Notes under the pieces: model-generated | Databases searched by the model: none | Told to the model about the DNA's origin: nothing | What the model saw: only the letters and a program-made list of their open reading frames with translations | Made by a program: the position numbers and the translations under genes | Source: Moraxellaceae bacterium | GTDB taxonomy: Bacteria; Pseudomonadota; Gammaproteobacteria; Pseudomonadales; Moraxellaceae | DNA: 64,000 bases | Direction of reading: 5' to 3' | Assembly (NCBI GenBank): GCA_029237815.1 | Contig: JAQZBP010000002.1 | Coordinates: forward strand, 142,917 to 206,916 | Shown: in pieces, positions 1 through 8,645 of the stretch | How the letters are laid out: each line of letters begins with the position of its first letter | Position numbering within the stretch: the first letter of the stretch is position 1

Positions 1-751
1 TGCCGACCGAGCCGTAGAGCATGGGCAGCGGCAGCAGCGCTTCCTTCACTTCGGCGCCGGGCAGGCGCAGCTTGGACAGCGAGACCGGGTTGGCGCTGTT
101 GATGCCGTCCTGCAGGAACAGGGCTTCGCCCCAGTTCACGACCTGTTCGCCGACACGCAGGTTCAGCGGCAGGCCGGCCACGTCGAAGTTGCCGTAGACA
201 TAGGCATCCAGGAAACGCAGGTCCTTGCCGGAGTGCTCTTCGATTTCCGTCGGGAAGCCGCAAGCGCCGGCCGCGATCGCCGCGGCGCTCTGGTTCTGCA
301 CGTTGCAGCTCGCCGCGTTGGGATAAAGGTTGGGCGCTGCGCGATTGGGTTCTTCATCCATCAGCACGGTGTCATAGAACGCCGAGCCACGGACGAACAT
401 GCCGACATTGTCATATTTCAGCTCAAGGTCGGAGGTGATCTTGAACACGCTGCTGACCGGACGGGAATCGTTGTCGAAGTTGGCGGCGCCATCGTTCTTG
501 TTGATGAAGGTACGGCGATTGGCCAGCACAGCGGCGCTGTACGTGGAGTAGTCGGTGGCCAGCACCTGGTCCGGGGCCTCCATGCGCCACGCGGCGCCGT
601 AGGACACCGTGCTGTCCAGCGAGCCCGTGACGGCGCCGAGGTTCAGCTCGAACGCCGAGGCCGTGTTCACCGCAAAAGGGAGCACCGTTGCGAGGGCGAA
701 GCCGGCGGCTCTGGGAGCCAGGAGAAAGGACCGATTGTTCTTGTATTTCAT
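1..751 (-). CDS. DUF1302 family protein (partial, N-terminal part)
   Basis: The reading frame starts at ATG 751-749, preceded by GGAG about 7 nt upstream, and runs open to the window edge, so the C-terminal part is missing. The first 30 residues form a signal peptide (MKYKNNRSF, then a hydrophobic stretch ending in ASA). The mature start (FELNLGAVTGSLDSTVSYG) and later segments such as VGEQVVNWGEALFLQDG are typical of DUF1302 proteins, usually about 500-650 residues and predicted to be exported or outer-membrane associated. In related bacteria these genes commonly sit beside a DUF1329 gene and genes for hydrophobic substrate degradation; here any partner lies outside the window. The family assignment is from memory of its sequence style. 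The molecular function is unknown. Confidence 0.8.
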   Translation of the reverse strand, partial: MKYKNNRSFLLAPRAAGFALATVLPFAVNTASAFELNLGAVTGSLDSTVSYGAAWRMEAPDQVLATDYSTYSAAVLANRRTFINKNDGAANFDNDSRPVSSVFKITSDLELKYDNVGMFVRGSAFYDTVLMDEEPNRAAPNLYPNAASCNVQNQSAAAIAAGACGFPTEIEEHSGKDLRFLDAYVYGNFDVAGLPLNLRVGEQVVNWGEALFLQDGINSANPVSLSKLRLPGAEVKEALLPLPMLYGSVG

Positions 752-918
752 GTCGGAGCTCCAATCATCATGAAAGTGTCGGTGCCGGCGCGAAGCGTTG
801 CAGTTTTCTGCTGCAACCTGACCACCCGTCTCCTGCCGGAGATCAGGCGCCGCCCCTGCCGCACCTGCGTCCTGCCGACCCTGCTTGTGGTCCGCCAGAA
901 CGCGATATTGTTTTCAAG

Positions 919-939
919 GCTCCGACTACCTCGGAGCCG
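919..939 (-). terminator. Possible weak terminator downstream of the PhoD-like gene
   Basis: A perfect 8-bp stem (GGCTCCGA / TCGGAGCC, 5-nt loop) is followed on the minus strand by TTGAAAAC, a poor U-tract. A second, longer hairpin lies at 952-983 (GGCCGGTGAAGGAG / CTCCCTCACCGGCC, 13 of 14 pairs) immediately after the stop of the 992-4006 gene. Together they may end that transcript or act as mRNA-stabilising structures before the DUF1302 gene. Confidence 0.4.
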
Positions 940-991
940 TTCCCTATTAGCGGCCGGTGAAGGAGTCTTCTCCCTCACCGGCCCTGACGCG

Positions 992-3900
992 TCAGCTGAT
1001 CAACACCGTCGGCTCGGTGCCGGCGGTTGTCACCACCGGTACAGTGGCCGTCACGGTGCGGCTCACCACGGAGCGGGTGTCCGCGCCGCCCAGCAGCGGC
1101 GAGCCCGGCTCATACCCGGTTCCGCCCGTCACGAAGGCCGCGTTCACGTGGTGGAACTGGCACTCGAGGCTGGTGGCGGAGGCCGTGACCACGGCGTAGC
1201 CCTGCGCATTCGTGTCGATGTGCTTGAGCCACGGATTCACTTCCTGGCCCATCACGGAGAGCGCATAGCAGAGGAACCGCAACGAAGCGCTGCCAGGGGC
1301 AGTGGCAATGCTTCCCGCCGCGGCCGAGATGCCCGCTGCCCCGCCCAGCATCGACTCCGGCACGCCGTTAGCTGCGGCCGCGTCGCGGATGGCATCATTG
1401 AGCATCGTCGTCAGCGCAGCGACACTGAAGGGCTTGCCGAGAGCGAAATCCAGCACCGGCAGCGTCAGCGCAAAGGGGTACGGCGTAGCGCCAAGCGGAA
1501 TGGTGGCGGTCACCAGGGTCGCCAGGGACGCTGACAGCGCCGTTGCGGCCACATTGAGGTAGTTGTACCAGGAGGTCGAGCTCACGCCCGCCGTCACCAG
1601 GTCGACCATCACGGCAGGAGAGCTGGCGGCTGCCGACGTCAGTTCACCACCCGCTGCAGTCACGGTCTGGACCTGGCCGGCGAATTCCTTGTGCACCGTA
1701 CCGGCGAAGAACGCATGAATGTCACCGGTCACCGCCACGACGTTGCGGATGTCCCGGGCCACCAGGAAGTTCATCAACTCGGCGCGCTCACGGCTGTAGC
1801 CGTCCCACTGGTCCGCATTGATGACGAACTTGCGGAAGAACGCGGCCAGCGTCGACACCGAGCCGGAGGCCGTGACGAAGGCCGACGTGGACGTCGGCGG
1901 CGTCACCGAGGTGTCGACCGTGCTGGCCTCCACTTCGGCGCGGATGGCCATCAGCATGGTCACCGGCGTAAAGGCGGCAGCGGCGGCGTCATAGACGGCC
2001 GCCTGGGTACCGGCCGCCAGCACGACGGTACGCGCGGCCTTCCAGACTTCGACCAGAACGGTGGCCACGCTCGCGCTAATGGTCGTGGAACCAGTGAGGG
2101 TGGCCGTGAGCACGCCATCGACAGCGGAAAGCGTCGGATCATTGAGCAGCGTCGCCACGACATTGCCGACCGCGCTCACCGAGGCAGTTGCCTTGGCCGT
2201 TCCGGTGGTCATGTAGGCAATCGTGCAGGCCGCCACGGCGGAGCCGCACAGCGCCTGCTGGTTCGCGCTCGGAACGGCGTTGTCGAGGGCGTCCGCCGCA
2301 TTGTTGCCGAGCGTCGCATTGCCGAGCTGCATACCCAGGAAACCGGCTGCCGCCGCTTCGCCACCGGCGACCCAGTATTGCAGGGCGCCGAGGCCCAGCT
2401 GGATGGCCGTAGCGGCGGGAAGGGAAGCATTGGTGATCAGGTAACCGGCGCAGGCGGCCGCACGCACCAGATCCTTGGCGACAGAGTCACCCGGGTAGTT
2501 GGTGGTCACGGCGTTAACCGTGTGGTCGCCACCGCCAGTCTGCACCATGGTCAGGCGGATGCCGCTGATGGTCTGCAGCGCAATCAGCGTGCCGACCGCC
2601 TTGGAGCCATTCAGGCCCATGCGCAGCAGTGACACTTCGTTGCCCCAGACCTTCCAGGTCGCATCGGAGCTGCTCATCTTGGCCTTCCACCAGTCGCGCT
2701 GGGTCTGGCCCAGCATGGTGATCAGGGACAGGTTGGGCGCCGTCGCATCCTTGATCTGCTCGGCGAGCTTCATGGAGCTTTCCGGCACCAGGTAGCGGGA
2801 ATTGATACGGCCCAGCTGAACACCGGCAGCGGCGGCAGCCTCGGACGCCGATGCATCTTCCGGGATCAGGTGGTCCTGCTTGTAGAGGCGCTCGTCCGTC
2901 ATGACGAGATGCACGTTCTTGCCGAAGCGCAGGTCGCGGTAGAGCTTGATGTTCTGGAAGCTCGGATTCACTTCCTGGAAGTGCACATCGGCCGGCATGA
3001 ATTCGAACCAGGCCTGGTTGGCGTTGCGGCGACGCTCCGTCTGCGGCAGGTTGCGGTTCGTGTAGGTTTCCGAGTTCTGCCAGGCATCGTCAGAGAACTC
3101 GTGGTCGTCCCACACCGCCACCATCGGGAAGCGCTCATGCATGCGCTGCAGGCGCGGATCGGAGCGGTACAGCTTGTAGAGGTAGCGGTAATCGGACGTC
3201 GTGGTGGCGTACATGCCGGGAGGGTCGGCAGGCAGGAGGGCCCCGGTGGTGCGCTCAGGCGGGATGTCCGCGCCGTTCGGGAAGGTCTGGGCACCGTGGA
3301 GCCCTTCACGCCCCGCCACGTTGACGTTGTCGGTTTCGTAGATGTAGTCGCCGAGATGGACAACGAAGTCGATGTCCCCAGGGGTGGCGACGTCATCAGC
3401 CACCAGCTTGGTGAATACACCCCAGTGGTTGGAGGCCCAGTCCTGGCAGCTCATGAATGCGAACTTGATGTCGCGGGTCTCGGTGGCCACCGGCGCGGTC
3501 TTGAAGCGGCCGATGTTGCTGCGCACCGTGCCTACGGTGAACTGGTAGTAGTAGGCGGTGTCGGCGGCGAGGCCGGAGAGCTTGTGGCGAACAGTACCGT
3601 CGAAATCGACATAGGCCGGCACCAGCAGATCCGCCACAGCGGCATCGGTCAGGGCCGCATTGGAGCCCAGGTTAACGCCGTTGATCGGGTCGGAGGACAC
3701 CTGCAGGGTAATGGCGACATCGTCAGTCGCTTCAGCGGTCGCGGCCAGCGAGTTATTGAGCACGCGGGTCCAGAGAATAATGGAATCGTCACGGGGATCA
3801 CCGGAGGCGACGCTCTGCGGGAAATACCAGTTGCCCGTGGTCGATGCTGCCGGCATGGGCCGGGAGGGATTGGGATAGCTGTTCGTGTCTTCAGCGCTGG

Positions 3901-4006
3901 TGGAGGTGTTGTCGTTGTCACCGACGATGTCGCAACCGGTCATGCTCATGGCAGCCACGGAAGCGGTGAGGAAGCCTCCAAGACGGATGAACTCGCGTCT
4001 TTTCAT
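992..4006 (-). CDS. PhoD-like alkaline phosphatase, Tat-exported, with large internal insertion
   Basis: A 1004-residue secreted metallophosphoesterase of the PhoD family. The N-terminus has a twin-arginine motif (RREFIRLGG, residues 3-11) and a possible lipobox (MTGC, Cys25), so it is probably a Tat-exported lipoprotein. Family motifs are visible in order: the PhoD N-terminal fibronectin-like part (about 58-170), MSCQDW (Cys187, Asp189), HLGDYIYE (Asp220), WDDHEFSDD (299-307), GQTQRDWW (433-440) and GDIHAFFAG (761-769). PhoD enzymes are usually about 500-700 residues. Here roughly residues 470-728, an Ala/Thr/Val-rich block, separate the catalytic motifs, and there is a further long C-terminal region. 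GGAG lies about 9 nt before the ATG. The expected role is phosphate-ester or phosphodiester hydrolysis in the periplasm or at the surface; the substrate cannot be read from the sequence. Confidence 0.88.
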   Translation of the reverse strand: MKRREFIRLGGFLTASVAAMSMTGCDIVGDNDNTSTSAEDTNSYPNPSRPMPAASTTGNWYFPQSVASGDPRDDSIILWTRVLNNSLAATAEATDDVAITLQVSSDPINGVNLGSNAALTDAAVADLLVPAYVDFDGTVRHKLSGLAADTAYYYQFTVGTVRSNIGRFKTAPVATETRDIKFAFMSCQDWASNHWGVFTKLVADDVATPGDIDFVVHLGDYIYETDNVNVAGREGLHGAQTFPNGADIPPERTTGALLPADPPGMYATTTSDYRYLYKLYRSDPRLQRMHERFPMVAVWDDHEFSDDAWQNSETYTNRNLPQTERRRNANQAWFEFMPADVHFQEVNPSFQNIKLYRDLRFGKNVHLVMTDERLYKQDHLIPEDASASEAAAAAGVQLGRINSRYLVPESSMKLAEQIKDATAPNLSLITMLGQTQRDWWKAKMSSSDATWKVWGNEVSLLRMGLNGSKAVGTLIALQTISGIRLTMVQTGGGDHTVNAVTTNYPGDSVAKDLVRAAACAGYLITNASLPAATAIQLGLGALQYWVAGGEAAAAGFLGMQLGNATLGNNAADALDNAVPSANQQALCGSAVAACTIAYMTTGTAKATASVSAVGNVVATLLNDPTLSAVDGVLTATLTGSTTISASVATVLVEVWKAARTVVLAAGTQAAVYDAAAAAFTPVTMLMAIRAEVEASTVDTSVTPPTSTSAFVTASGSVSTLAAFFRKFVINADQWDGYSRERAELMNFLVARDIRNVVAVTGDIHAFFAGTVHKEFAGQVQTVTAAGGELTSAAASSPAVMVDLVTAGVSSTSWYNYLNVAATALSASLATLVTATIPLGATPYPFALTLPVLDFALGKPFSVAALTTMLNDAIRDAAAANGVPESMLGGAAGISAAAGSIATAPGSASLRFLCYALSVMGQEVNPWLKHIDTNAQGYAVVTASATSLECQFHHVNAAFVTGGTGYEPGSPLLGGADTRSVVSRTVTATVPVVTTAGTEPTVLIS

Positions 4007-4665
4007 GTTGTTGTTCTCCAGCAGAGAGTTGTGAAGTTTGTTGTTGATTTATGTGATGCGCTGGTCGCTAGCAGTGTCGTTATCGCATGTTGGCTTCATT
4101 GGAGGCGGGCGGGCCAATCAGGCCGCTCGCCGGCATGATTTCGAGCGTGACCCGTCGTTCACGAATTCGGCTTTTAAAACTTTGCATCGTTTTTATCTGT
4201 TCAGTTGCAACGAGGAATTTCCCGTTCCTGCACGCCTGATCTGCCCGGCAGGCAGGCACCAGGCGCATTCCTTGCCGCCATCAACGTGACTGACGAGCCA
4301 CGCTGCGTGTCGTAAGTGCATATGGCTAAGAATAACCTCTAGCTCATGCCTGTAAAAGAAGTACAGACAACTACTTTTGTCTACACAGTCCGGAAAAAAA
4401 CGTTAATAAATCAAATACATTAAGCAATGACACAGTAGACCATGAGGTCGACCCTGCCCCGAGGGCATTTACTACCACCAAAGAGGTGTAATTGATAATG
4501 CAGACGCGAATCCGGGCCAGATTCCAGCCCATTTTTCGTCATTTGAGGAAAGGTCTTTTGCCCCCTCCAAAGTAGGGGGCGAAGGGGGTGCGACAAACAG
4601 GAAAAGCGATGCGATCGAGCCCTTTACTGCACCGAAGATGACGAAAAGCCCCTCGCAGAAGGACG
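4007..4665. other. Intergenic region of about 660 bp upstream of the PhoD-like gene
   Basis: No convincing gene. The stretch 4310-4440 is clearly A/T-richer than its surroundings and is the likely promoter region of the minus-strand PhoD-like gene. Around 4561-4592 there is a short run of G/C blocks (CCCCCT, AGGGGGC, AGGGGGT) able to form a 7-bp hairpin. It lies about 70-100 nt downstream of the pepN stop but has no U-tract on either strand. Confidence 0.5.
4365..4382. promoter_or_regulatory. Inverted repeat AGACAA-N6-TTGTCT, possible operator
   Basis: A perfect 6-bp inverted repeat with a 6-nt spacer sits in the A/T-rich upstream region of the PhoD-like gene, about 360 bp before its start. 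It has the geometry of a dimeric repressor site but does not match the Pho-box repeat I would expect for PhoB. The regulator is unknown. Confidence 0.25.
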
Positions 4666-7308
4666 TCAGTCGCGTACGGCGCGAAGGCGTTCCAGCGTTT
4701 CCTGCACATCGGGAGAGAGGGGGCGGCTCGCCAGACTGTCGAGCGCGTTCCGCGCATGCTGGCGCGCCGTCGTGCCGAAGCGATGCCAACTGCTCATGGC
4801 ACCCAGCAGGCGGGCCGCGATCTGCGGATTCATGGCGTCGAGACGCTCCACTTCCTCCACGAGCAGGCGATAACCCGAACCGTCGTGGTGGTGGAAGGCG
4901 CGCGGATTATTGTTGGCGAACTGCCCGATGAGGGCTCGCACACGGTTGGGATTGTCGCGGTGAAAGTCGGGATGCTCGCGCAGCAGACCCACCTGCCCCG
5001 CCGCCTCGGGAATGGGCGCGCTGGCCTGCATGGCGAACCACTGGTCCATGACCAGCGCCTCGTGCTGCCAGCGCGCGGCAAACCGTTCCAGGTAGGGCGG
5101 CGCCTCCGCACTGCCTGCATGCACCAGGGCCGTGAGTGCGGCGGCCTCGTCCGTCATGTGGCGGGCGTGGTCGAGCTGGCGCGCGGCCAGCGCATGGTAG
5201 CCGGGCTCCAGGTCCACGAGCAGGCCCAGCGCCGTGTTGCGCAGGCTGCGCTCCGCGATGTGGTCCGCGCCATAGGCATATTCCCCGGAATGGAGCCGCT
5301 CGACCTGGGCCAGCAGCCAGCCTTCCAGCTGCCGCGCCAGCGCGTGGCGGAAACATTGCCGCGCCATATGCAGTGCCTCCGGGTCCGGCTGCGGCGCCAG
5401 CTCGATGAGCTGCCCGAGCCCCGGCACTTGCAGGAGCTTGCCCGCCAGCGCGGGATCGTCCCCGGCCAGGTCCGGCAGCAGCCCGGCCAGGGTCGCGAGC
5501 AGTGCCGCGTCGGGCAGCAGGTGGCGCCCGGCGGCGCTGGCGCCGGCGAGGCGCAGCAACTCCGTGCACAGCAGGTCCTGGGCCACCAGCCAGCGGTTGA
5601 AGCCGTTGCCGTCGTGCCGCAGGAGGAAGCGCTTATCCTCCGGCGGCAGGTCGTGCTCCAGCCGCACCGGCGCGGAGAAATTGCGTAGCACCGACGGCAC
5701 CGGCGCCTCCGGGATGTCGCGGAAGACAAACGTCTGCTCCGGCGCCTCCAGCATCAGAACGGTCTCGGTGCAGGGCCCCTCCTCCATCTGCAGCGGGAGT
5801 TCCTGGCCATTGCGGCCGAGCAGCGCGATGCGCACCGGCACCGGTACCGGCTGCGGCAGCGGGAAGCCCTCCACCTGGCGCAGCGACTGGCGCAGCGTCA
5901 GGCGGTATTCACGCCGCGCCGCATCGTAGTCGCCGTGCACATGCAGGGTCGGCGTGCCGGGCTGGCGGTACCACTGCAGGAAGCCGGCGAGGTCCTGGCC
6001 GCTGGCGTCGGCCAGCGCCTGCACGAAGTCCTCGACCGTGACGGCCTGCCCGTCGTGACGCGAGAAATAGAGATCCGTGCCACGACGGAACGCCTCCGCG
6101 CCCAGCACGGTGTGCAGCATGCGCACGATCTCGGCGCCCTTGTCGTAGACGGTGGCCGTGTAGAAATTGTTGATCTCGACGAAGGACTCCGGCCGCACCG
6201 GATGCGCCAGCGGACCGGCGTCCTCCGCGAACTGGTAGGCGCGCAGGAAGTTGACGTCCTCGATGCGCTGGACGCTGGCGGAAAGCATGTCCCCGGAGAA
6301 CTGCTGGTCGCGGAACACGGTGAAGCCTTCCTTCAGCGACAGCTGGAACCAGTCGCGGCAGGTGACGCGGTTGCCGCTCCAGTTATGGAAATACTCATGC
6401 GCGATCACCGACTCCACGCGCTGGAAGCCGGCGTCGGTGGTGGTGGCCGGGTGCGCCAGCACGCAGCTCGTGTTGAAGATGTTGAGGCCCTTGTTCTCCA
6501 TCGCGCCCATATTGAAGTGCGACACGGCCACGATCATGTAGATGTTGAGGTCGTACTCGCGCCCGTAGGCCTCCTCGTCCCACTGCATGGAGCGCTGCAG
6601 CGACGCCATGGCATGGTCGACCTTGTCGAGGTCGTGCGGCTCGACATAGATGCGCAGGTCGACCTCGCGGCCCGAGCGCGTGGTGAAGCTGTCGCGCCGG
6701 CAGGCCAGGTTGCCGGCCACCATGGCGAACAGGTAGGCGGGCTTTGGGAAGGGATCTTCCCAGGTGGCGAAGTGACGCCCCGCCGGCAGCTCGCCCGAGG
6801 CGACCAGGTTGCCGTTGGCGAGCAGCACCGGGAAGCGCTTGCGGTCGGCACGCAGCGTGGTGGTGAAGCGTGCCATCACGTCGGGGCGGTCCGGGTAATA
6901 GGTGATCTTGCGGAAGCCTTCGGCCTCGCATTGCGTGCAGTACATGCCGTTGGAGCAGTACAGGCCCTCCAGCGCCTTGTTCGCCTCGGGATGGATGCGC
7001 ACGCGCGAACGCAACTCGAAGCGCGCCGGCAGCGGGCGGGCGATGACGAGCTCCTCACCTTCATGGCGGCACTCCCCCGCCGGCACCACCTCGCCATCGA
7101 TGCGGAGTTCCTCGAGCGCGAGGTCGACGCCGTGCAGGCGCAGCGGCGTAGCGGCCGGCGCCTCCGGCGCACGCTCGATATCCAGCGTGGCTGCGACCAT
7201 GGTGTGGCCATCGTGGATATCGATGGTCAGCGCCACGGTGTGCACGCGATACACGGGCGCCTGGTAATCCTTGAGGTAGATGGTGGTCTTGGAAGGTTCG
7301 GTGGTCAT
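4666..7308 (-). CDS. pepN: Aminopeptidase N (M1 family)
   Basis: An 880-residue zinc metallopeptidase that removes N-terminal residues from peptides in the cytoplasm. The substrate-binding motif GAMEN is at 268-272 and the zinc site HEYFHNW at 304-310 (His304, Glu305, His308), with Glu327 in LKEGFT as the third ligand, exactly the M1 HExxH-18-E spacing. The length and the C-terminal helical domain fit the E. coli PepN subfamily (about 870 residues). The gene starts 2 nt after the stop of the DUF2797 gene, so the two are very probably one transcript. No signal peptide is seen, as expected for PepN. Confidence 0.96.
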   Translation of the reverse strand: MTTEPSKTTIYLKDYQAPVYRVHTVALTIDIHDGHTMVAATLDIERAPEAPAATPLRLHGVDLALEELRIDGEVVPAGECRHEGEELVIARPLPARFELRSRVRIHPEANKALEGLYCSNGMYCTQCEAEGFRKITYYPDRPDVMARFTTTLRADRKRFPVLLANGNLVASGELPAGRHFATWEDPFPKPAYLFAMVAGNLACRRDSFTTRSGREVDLRIYVEPHDLDKVDHAMASLQRSMQWDEEAYGREYDLNIYMIVAVSHFNMGAMENKGLNIFNTSCVLAHPATTTDAGFQRVESVIAHEYFHNWSGNRVTCRDWFQLSLKEGFTVFRDQQFSGDMLSASVQRIEDVNFLRAYQFAEDAGPLAHPVRPESFVEINNFYTATVYDKGAEIVRMLHTVLGAEAFRRGTDLYFSRHDGQAVTVEDFVQALADASGQDLAGFLQWYRQPGTPTLHVHGDYDAARREYRLTLRQSLRQVEGFPLPQPVPVPVRIALLGRNGQELPLQMEEGPCTETVLMLEAPEQTFVFRDIPEAPVPSVLRNFSAPVRLEHDLPPEDKRFLLRHDGNGFNRWLVAQDLLCTELLRLAGASAAGRHLLPDAALLATLAGLLPDLAGDDPALAGKLLQVPGLGQLIELAPQPDPEALHMARQCFRHALARQLEGWLLAQVERLHSGEYAYGADHIAERSLRNTALGLLVDLEPGYHALAARQLDHARHMTDEAAALTALVHAGSAEAPPYLERFAARWQHEALVMDQWFAMQASAPIPEAAGQVGLLREHPDFHRDNPNRVRALIGQFANNNPRAFHHHDGSGYRLLVEEVERLDAMNPQIAARLLGAMSSWHRFGTTARQHARNALDSLASRPLSPDVQETLERLRAVRD

Positions 7309-7310
7309 GG

Positions 7311-8126
7311 CTATACCGTGAGCAGTTCGACCTGATAGGCCGTGAATTTGCGGATGTTGATGACGCCGGTGTCGAAGAGCAGGTACTGGCCCTTGATGCC
7401 GAGCAGCGTGCCCGTGACGTCGGGCGCCTGGTCCAGGTTGAAGGAGCGGATCTTCGTCGGGTATTCCAGCACCGGATAGCGGAAGCGCTCCTCCGCGGCC
7501 TCTGGCAGCGCCGTGATCTGCCCCGGGAAGCGCTGCTGCAGGTCCGCGAGTTCCGGCGCGCAGCGCGCCAGCAGTTCGTCACGCACGGCACGCAGGTCCA
7601 CCGGCTCGCTCTCCCCTTTTAGCAAGGCCTGCCAATTGGTCTTGTCGGCGATGTGTTGGGCGAGGGTGACTTCGACCAGCCCCGACTGCAGCCGCGTGCC
7701 GACGCGGAAAATGGGCAGTGCCTGCGTGGCGCCCTGGTCCAGCCAGCGCGTGGGCAGCTGCGTCTCGCGCGTGATGCCGACCTTCACGCCGGAGGAGTTG
7801 GCGAGGTAGACGATGTGCGGGATGTTGCAGTGCGTATCGGCCCACTCCGGCTCGCGGCAGGTGCCCGCCGCGTAGTGGCAGGTCTCCGGCTTGAGGATGC
7901 ACATGTCGCAGGCGGCCAGCTTGCGGAAGCACACGAAGCAGAAGCCCTGGTTATACGACTTGGGTGTCTTGCGGCCGCAGGCGGTGCAGAAGATGTTGCC
8001 CTGGTAGCGCAGGTGCAGCGTGTTGCCGAGGAAGGGCTGCAGCGGCACGGAGAGCTCTCCGAGCGGCAGGAAATAGGACACGGGATCGTTCTTTTCAGCC
8101 CGCATCTTGCGTAGAGTACCCAGCAT
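7311..8126 (-). CDS. DUF2797 family protein
   Basis: A protein of about 271 residues. I chose ATG 8126-8124; a TTG one codon upstream also gives an open frame. The N-terminal half has a cluster of Cys residues resembling a treble-clef or zinc-ribbon arrangement (CTACGRK, GFCFVCF, CDMC, then two more Cys and a CNIPH segment). The middle contains VYLANSSGVKVGITRE and an RWLDQGA segment, reminiscent of the GIY-YIG-like core of DUF2797 proteins. It immediately precedes pepN (2-nt gap) in the same direction. The role of the family is unknown; a nucleic-acid-related function is only an inference from the fold resemblance. Confidence 0.85.
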   Translation of the reverse strand: MLGTLRKMRAEKNDPVSYFLPLGELSVPLQPFLGNTLHLRYQGNIFCTACGRKTPKSYNQGFCFVCFRKLAACDMCILKPETCHYAAGTCREPEWADTHCNIPHIVYLANSSGVKVGITRETQLPTRWLDQGATQALPIFRVGTRLQSGLVEVTLAQHIADKTNWQALLKGESEPVDLRAVRDELLARCAPELADLQQRFPGQITALPEAAEERFRYPVLEYPTKIRSFNLDQAPDVTGTLLGIKGQYLLFDTGVINIRKFTAYQVELLTV

Positions 8127-8161
8127 CAATCCGTCTCACTTCAATGGTTGCGCGCCCGCCA

Positions 8162-8620
8162 ATGACCGCTCCCCATCCGTTTCTCCCCCTCATCGCGGAA
8201 ACCCTCGCGGCGACCGCTGCCGACAGCATAGTCGCGATCGGCGAGCTGCCCTGGCCGGAGGGCGCGGTGGCGCCGGCACGCCGGGCGGTGGCCGAGGTGT
8301 CGGGCATGGCAGGACAGATGGAACGGGCCGGGCTCGCGGTGGCGATGCTGCCGGCGGGGATGGAACAGCGCGATGCGCGACAGCTTATCGCCGCCCTGCG
8401 GGACCTGCTAGCGCGGCAGCTCCTCGTGTTTGTACCGGAAAGCCTGCTCGATGACACGGCCCTGCTGGGGCTCGCGCTGACCCGCCAGGCCCGCTTCGAG
8501 CTCGACGGCACACCCTGGCAGGCGTGGAGCTACGACATCCGCACCTACAAGTCGGTGCCGGACTGGCTGAACCCGAAGTTCTGGGCGAATCCGGAAAACT
8601 GGGACAGGTTCCGCTGGTAA
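8162..8620 (+). CDS. DUF6231-like small protein
   Basis: A 152-residue cytoplasmic protein (152 codons plus stop) starting at ATG 8162; an in-frame ATG at 8144 is an alternative. The C-terminal segment, with YDIRTYKSVPDWLNPKFW followed by ANPENWDRFRW, is the recognisable hallmark and matches my memory of the DUF6231 family of gammaproteobacteria. The central part alternates short helices and strands and looks like a small Rossmann-like fold (LLVFVPESLLDD), suggesting a degenerate methyltransferase-like core, which is inference. It is divergent from the DUF2797 gene, 35 bp apart, and 25 bp upstream of the AbgT transporter gene. Confidence 0.7.
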   Translation: MTAPHPFLPLIAETLAATAADSIVAIGELPWPEGAVAPARRAVAEVSGMAGQMERAGLAVAMLPAGMEQRDARQLIAALRDLLARQLLVFVPESLLDDTALLGLALTRQARFELDGTPWQAWSYDIRTYKSVPDWLNPKFWANPENWDRFRW

Positions 8621-8645
8621 TCCGGCGACCGCGAAGGAATCGCTC

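Noticed and set aside
4561..4592. Terminator of pepN in the CCCCCT/AGGGGGC block
   Set aside because: A hairpin is possible but neither strand has a following U-tract; the minus side continues with AAAAG.
5935..7335. Long open frames antisense to pepN, and similar ones antisense to the AbgT, flavin monooxygenase and CHASE2 genes
   Set aside because: They mirror real genes in GC-rich DNA, have Arg/His/Gly/Ala-rich composition and no motifs.
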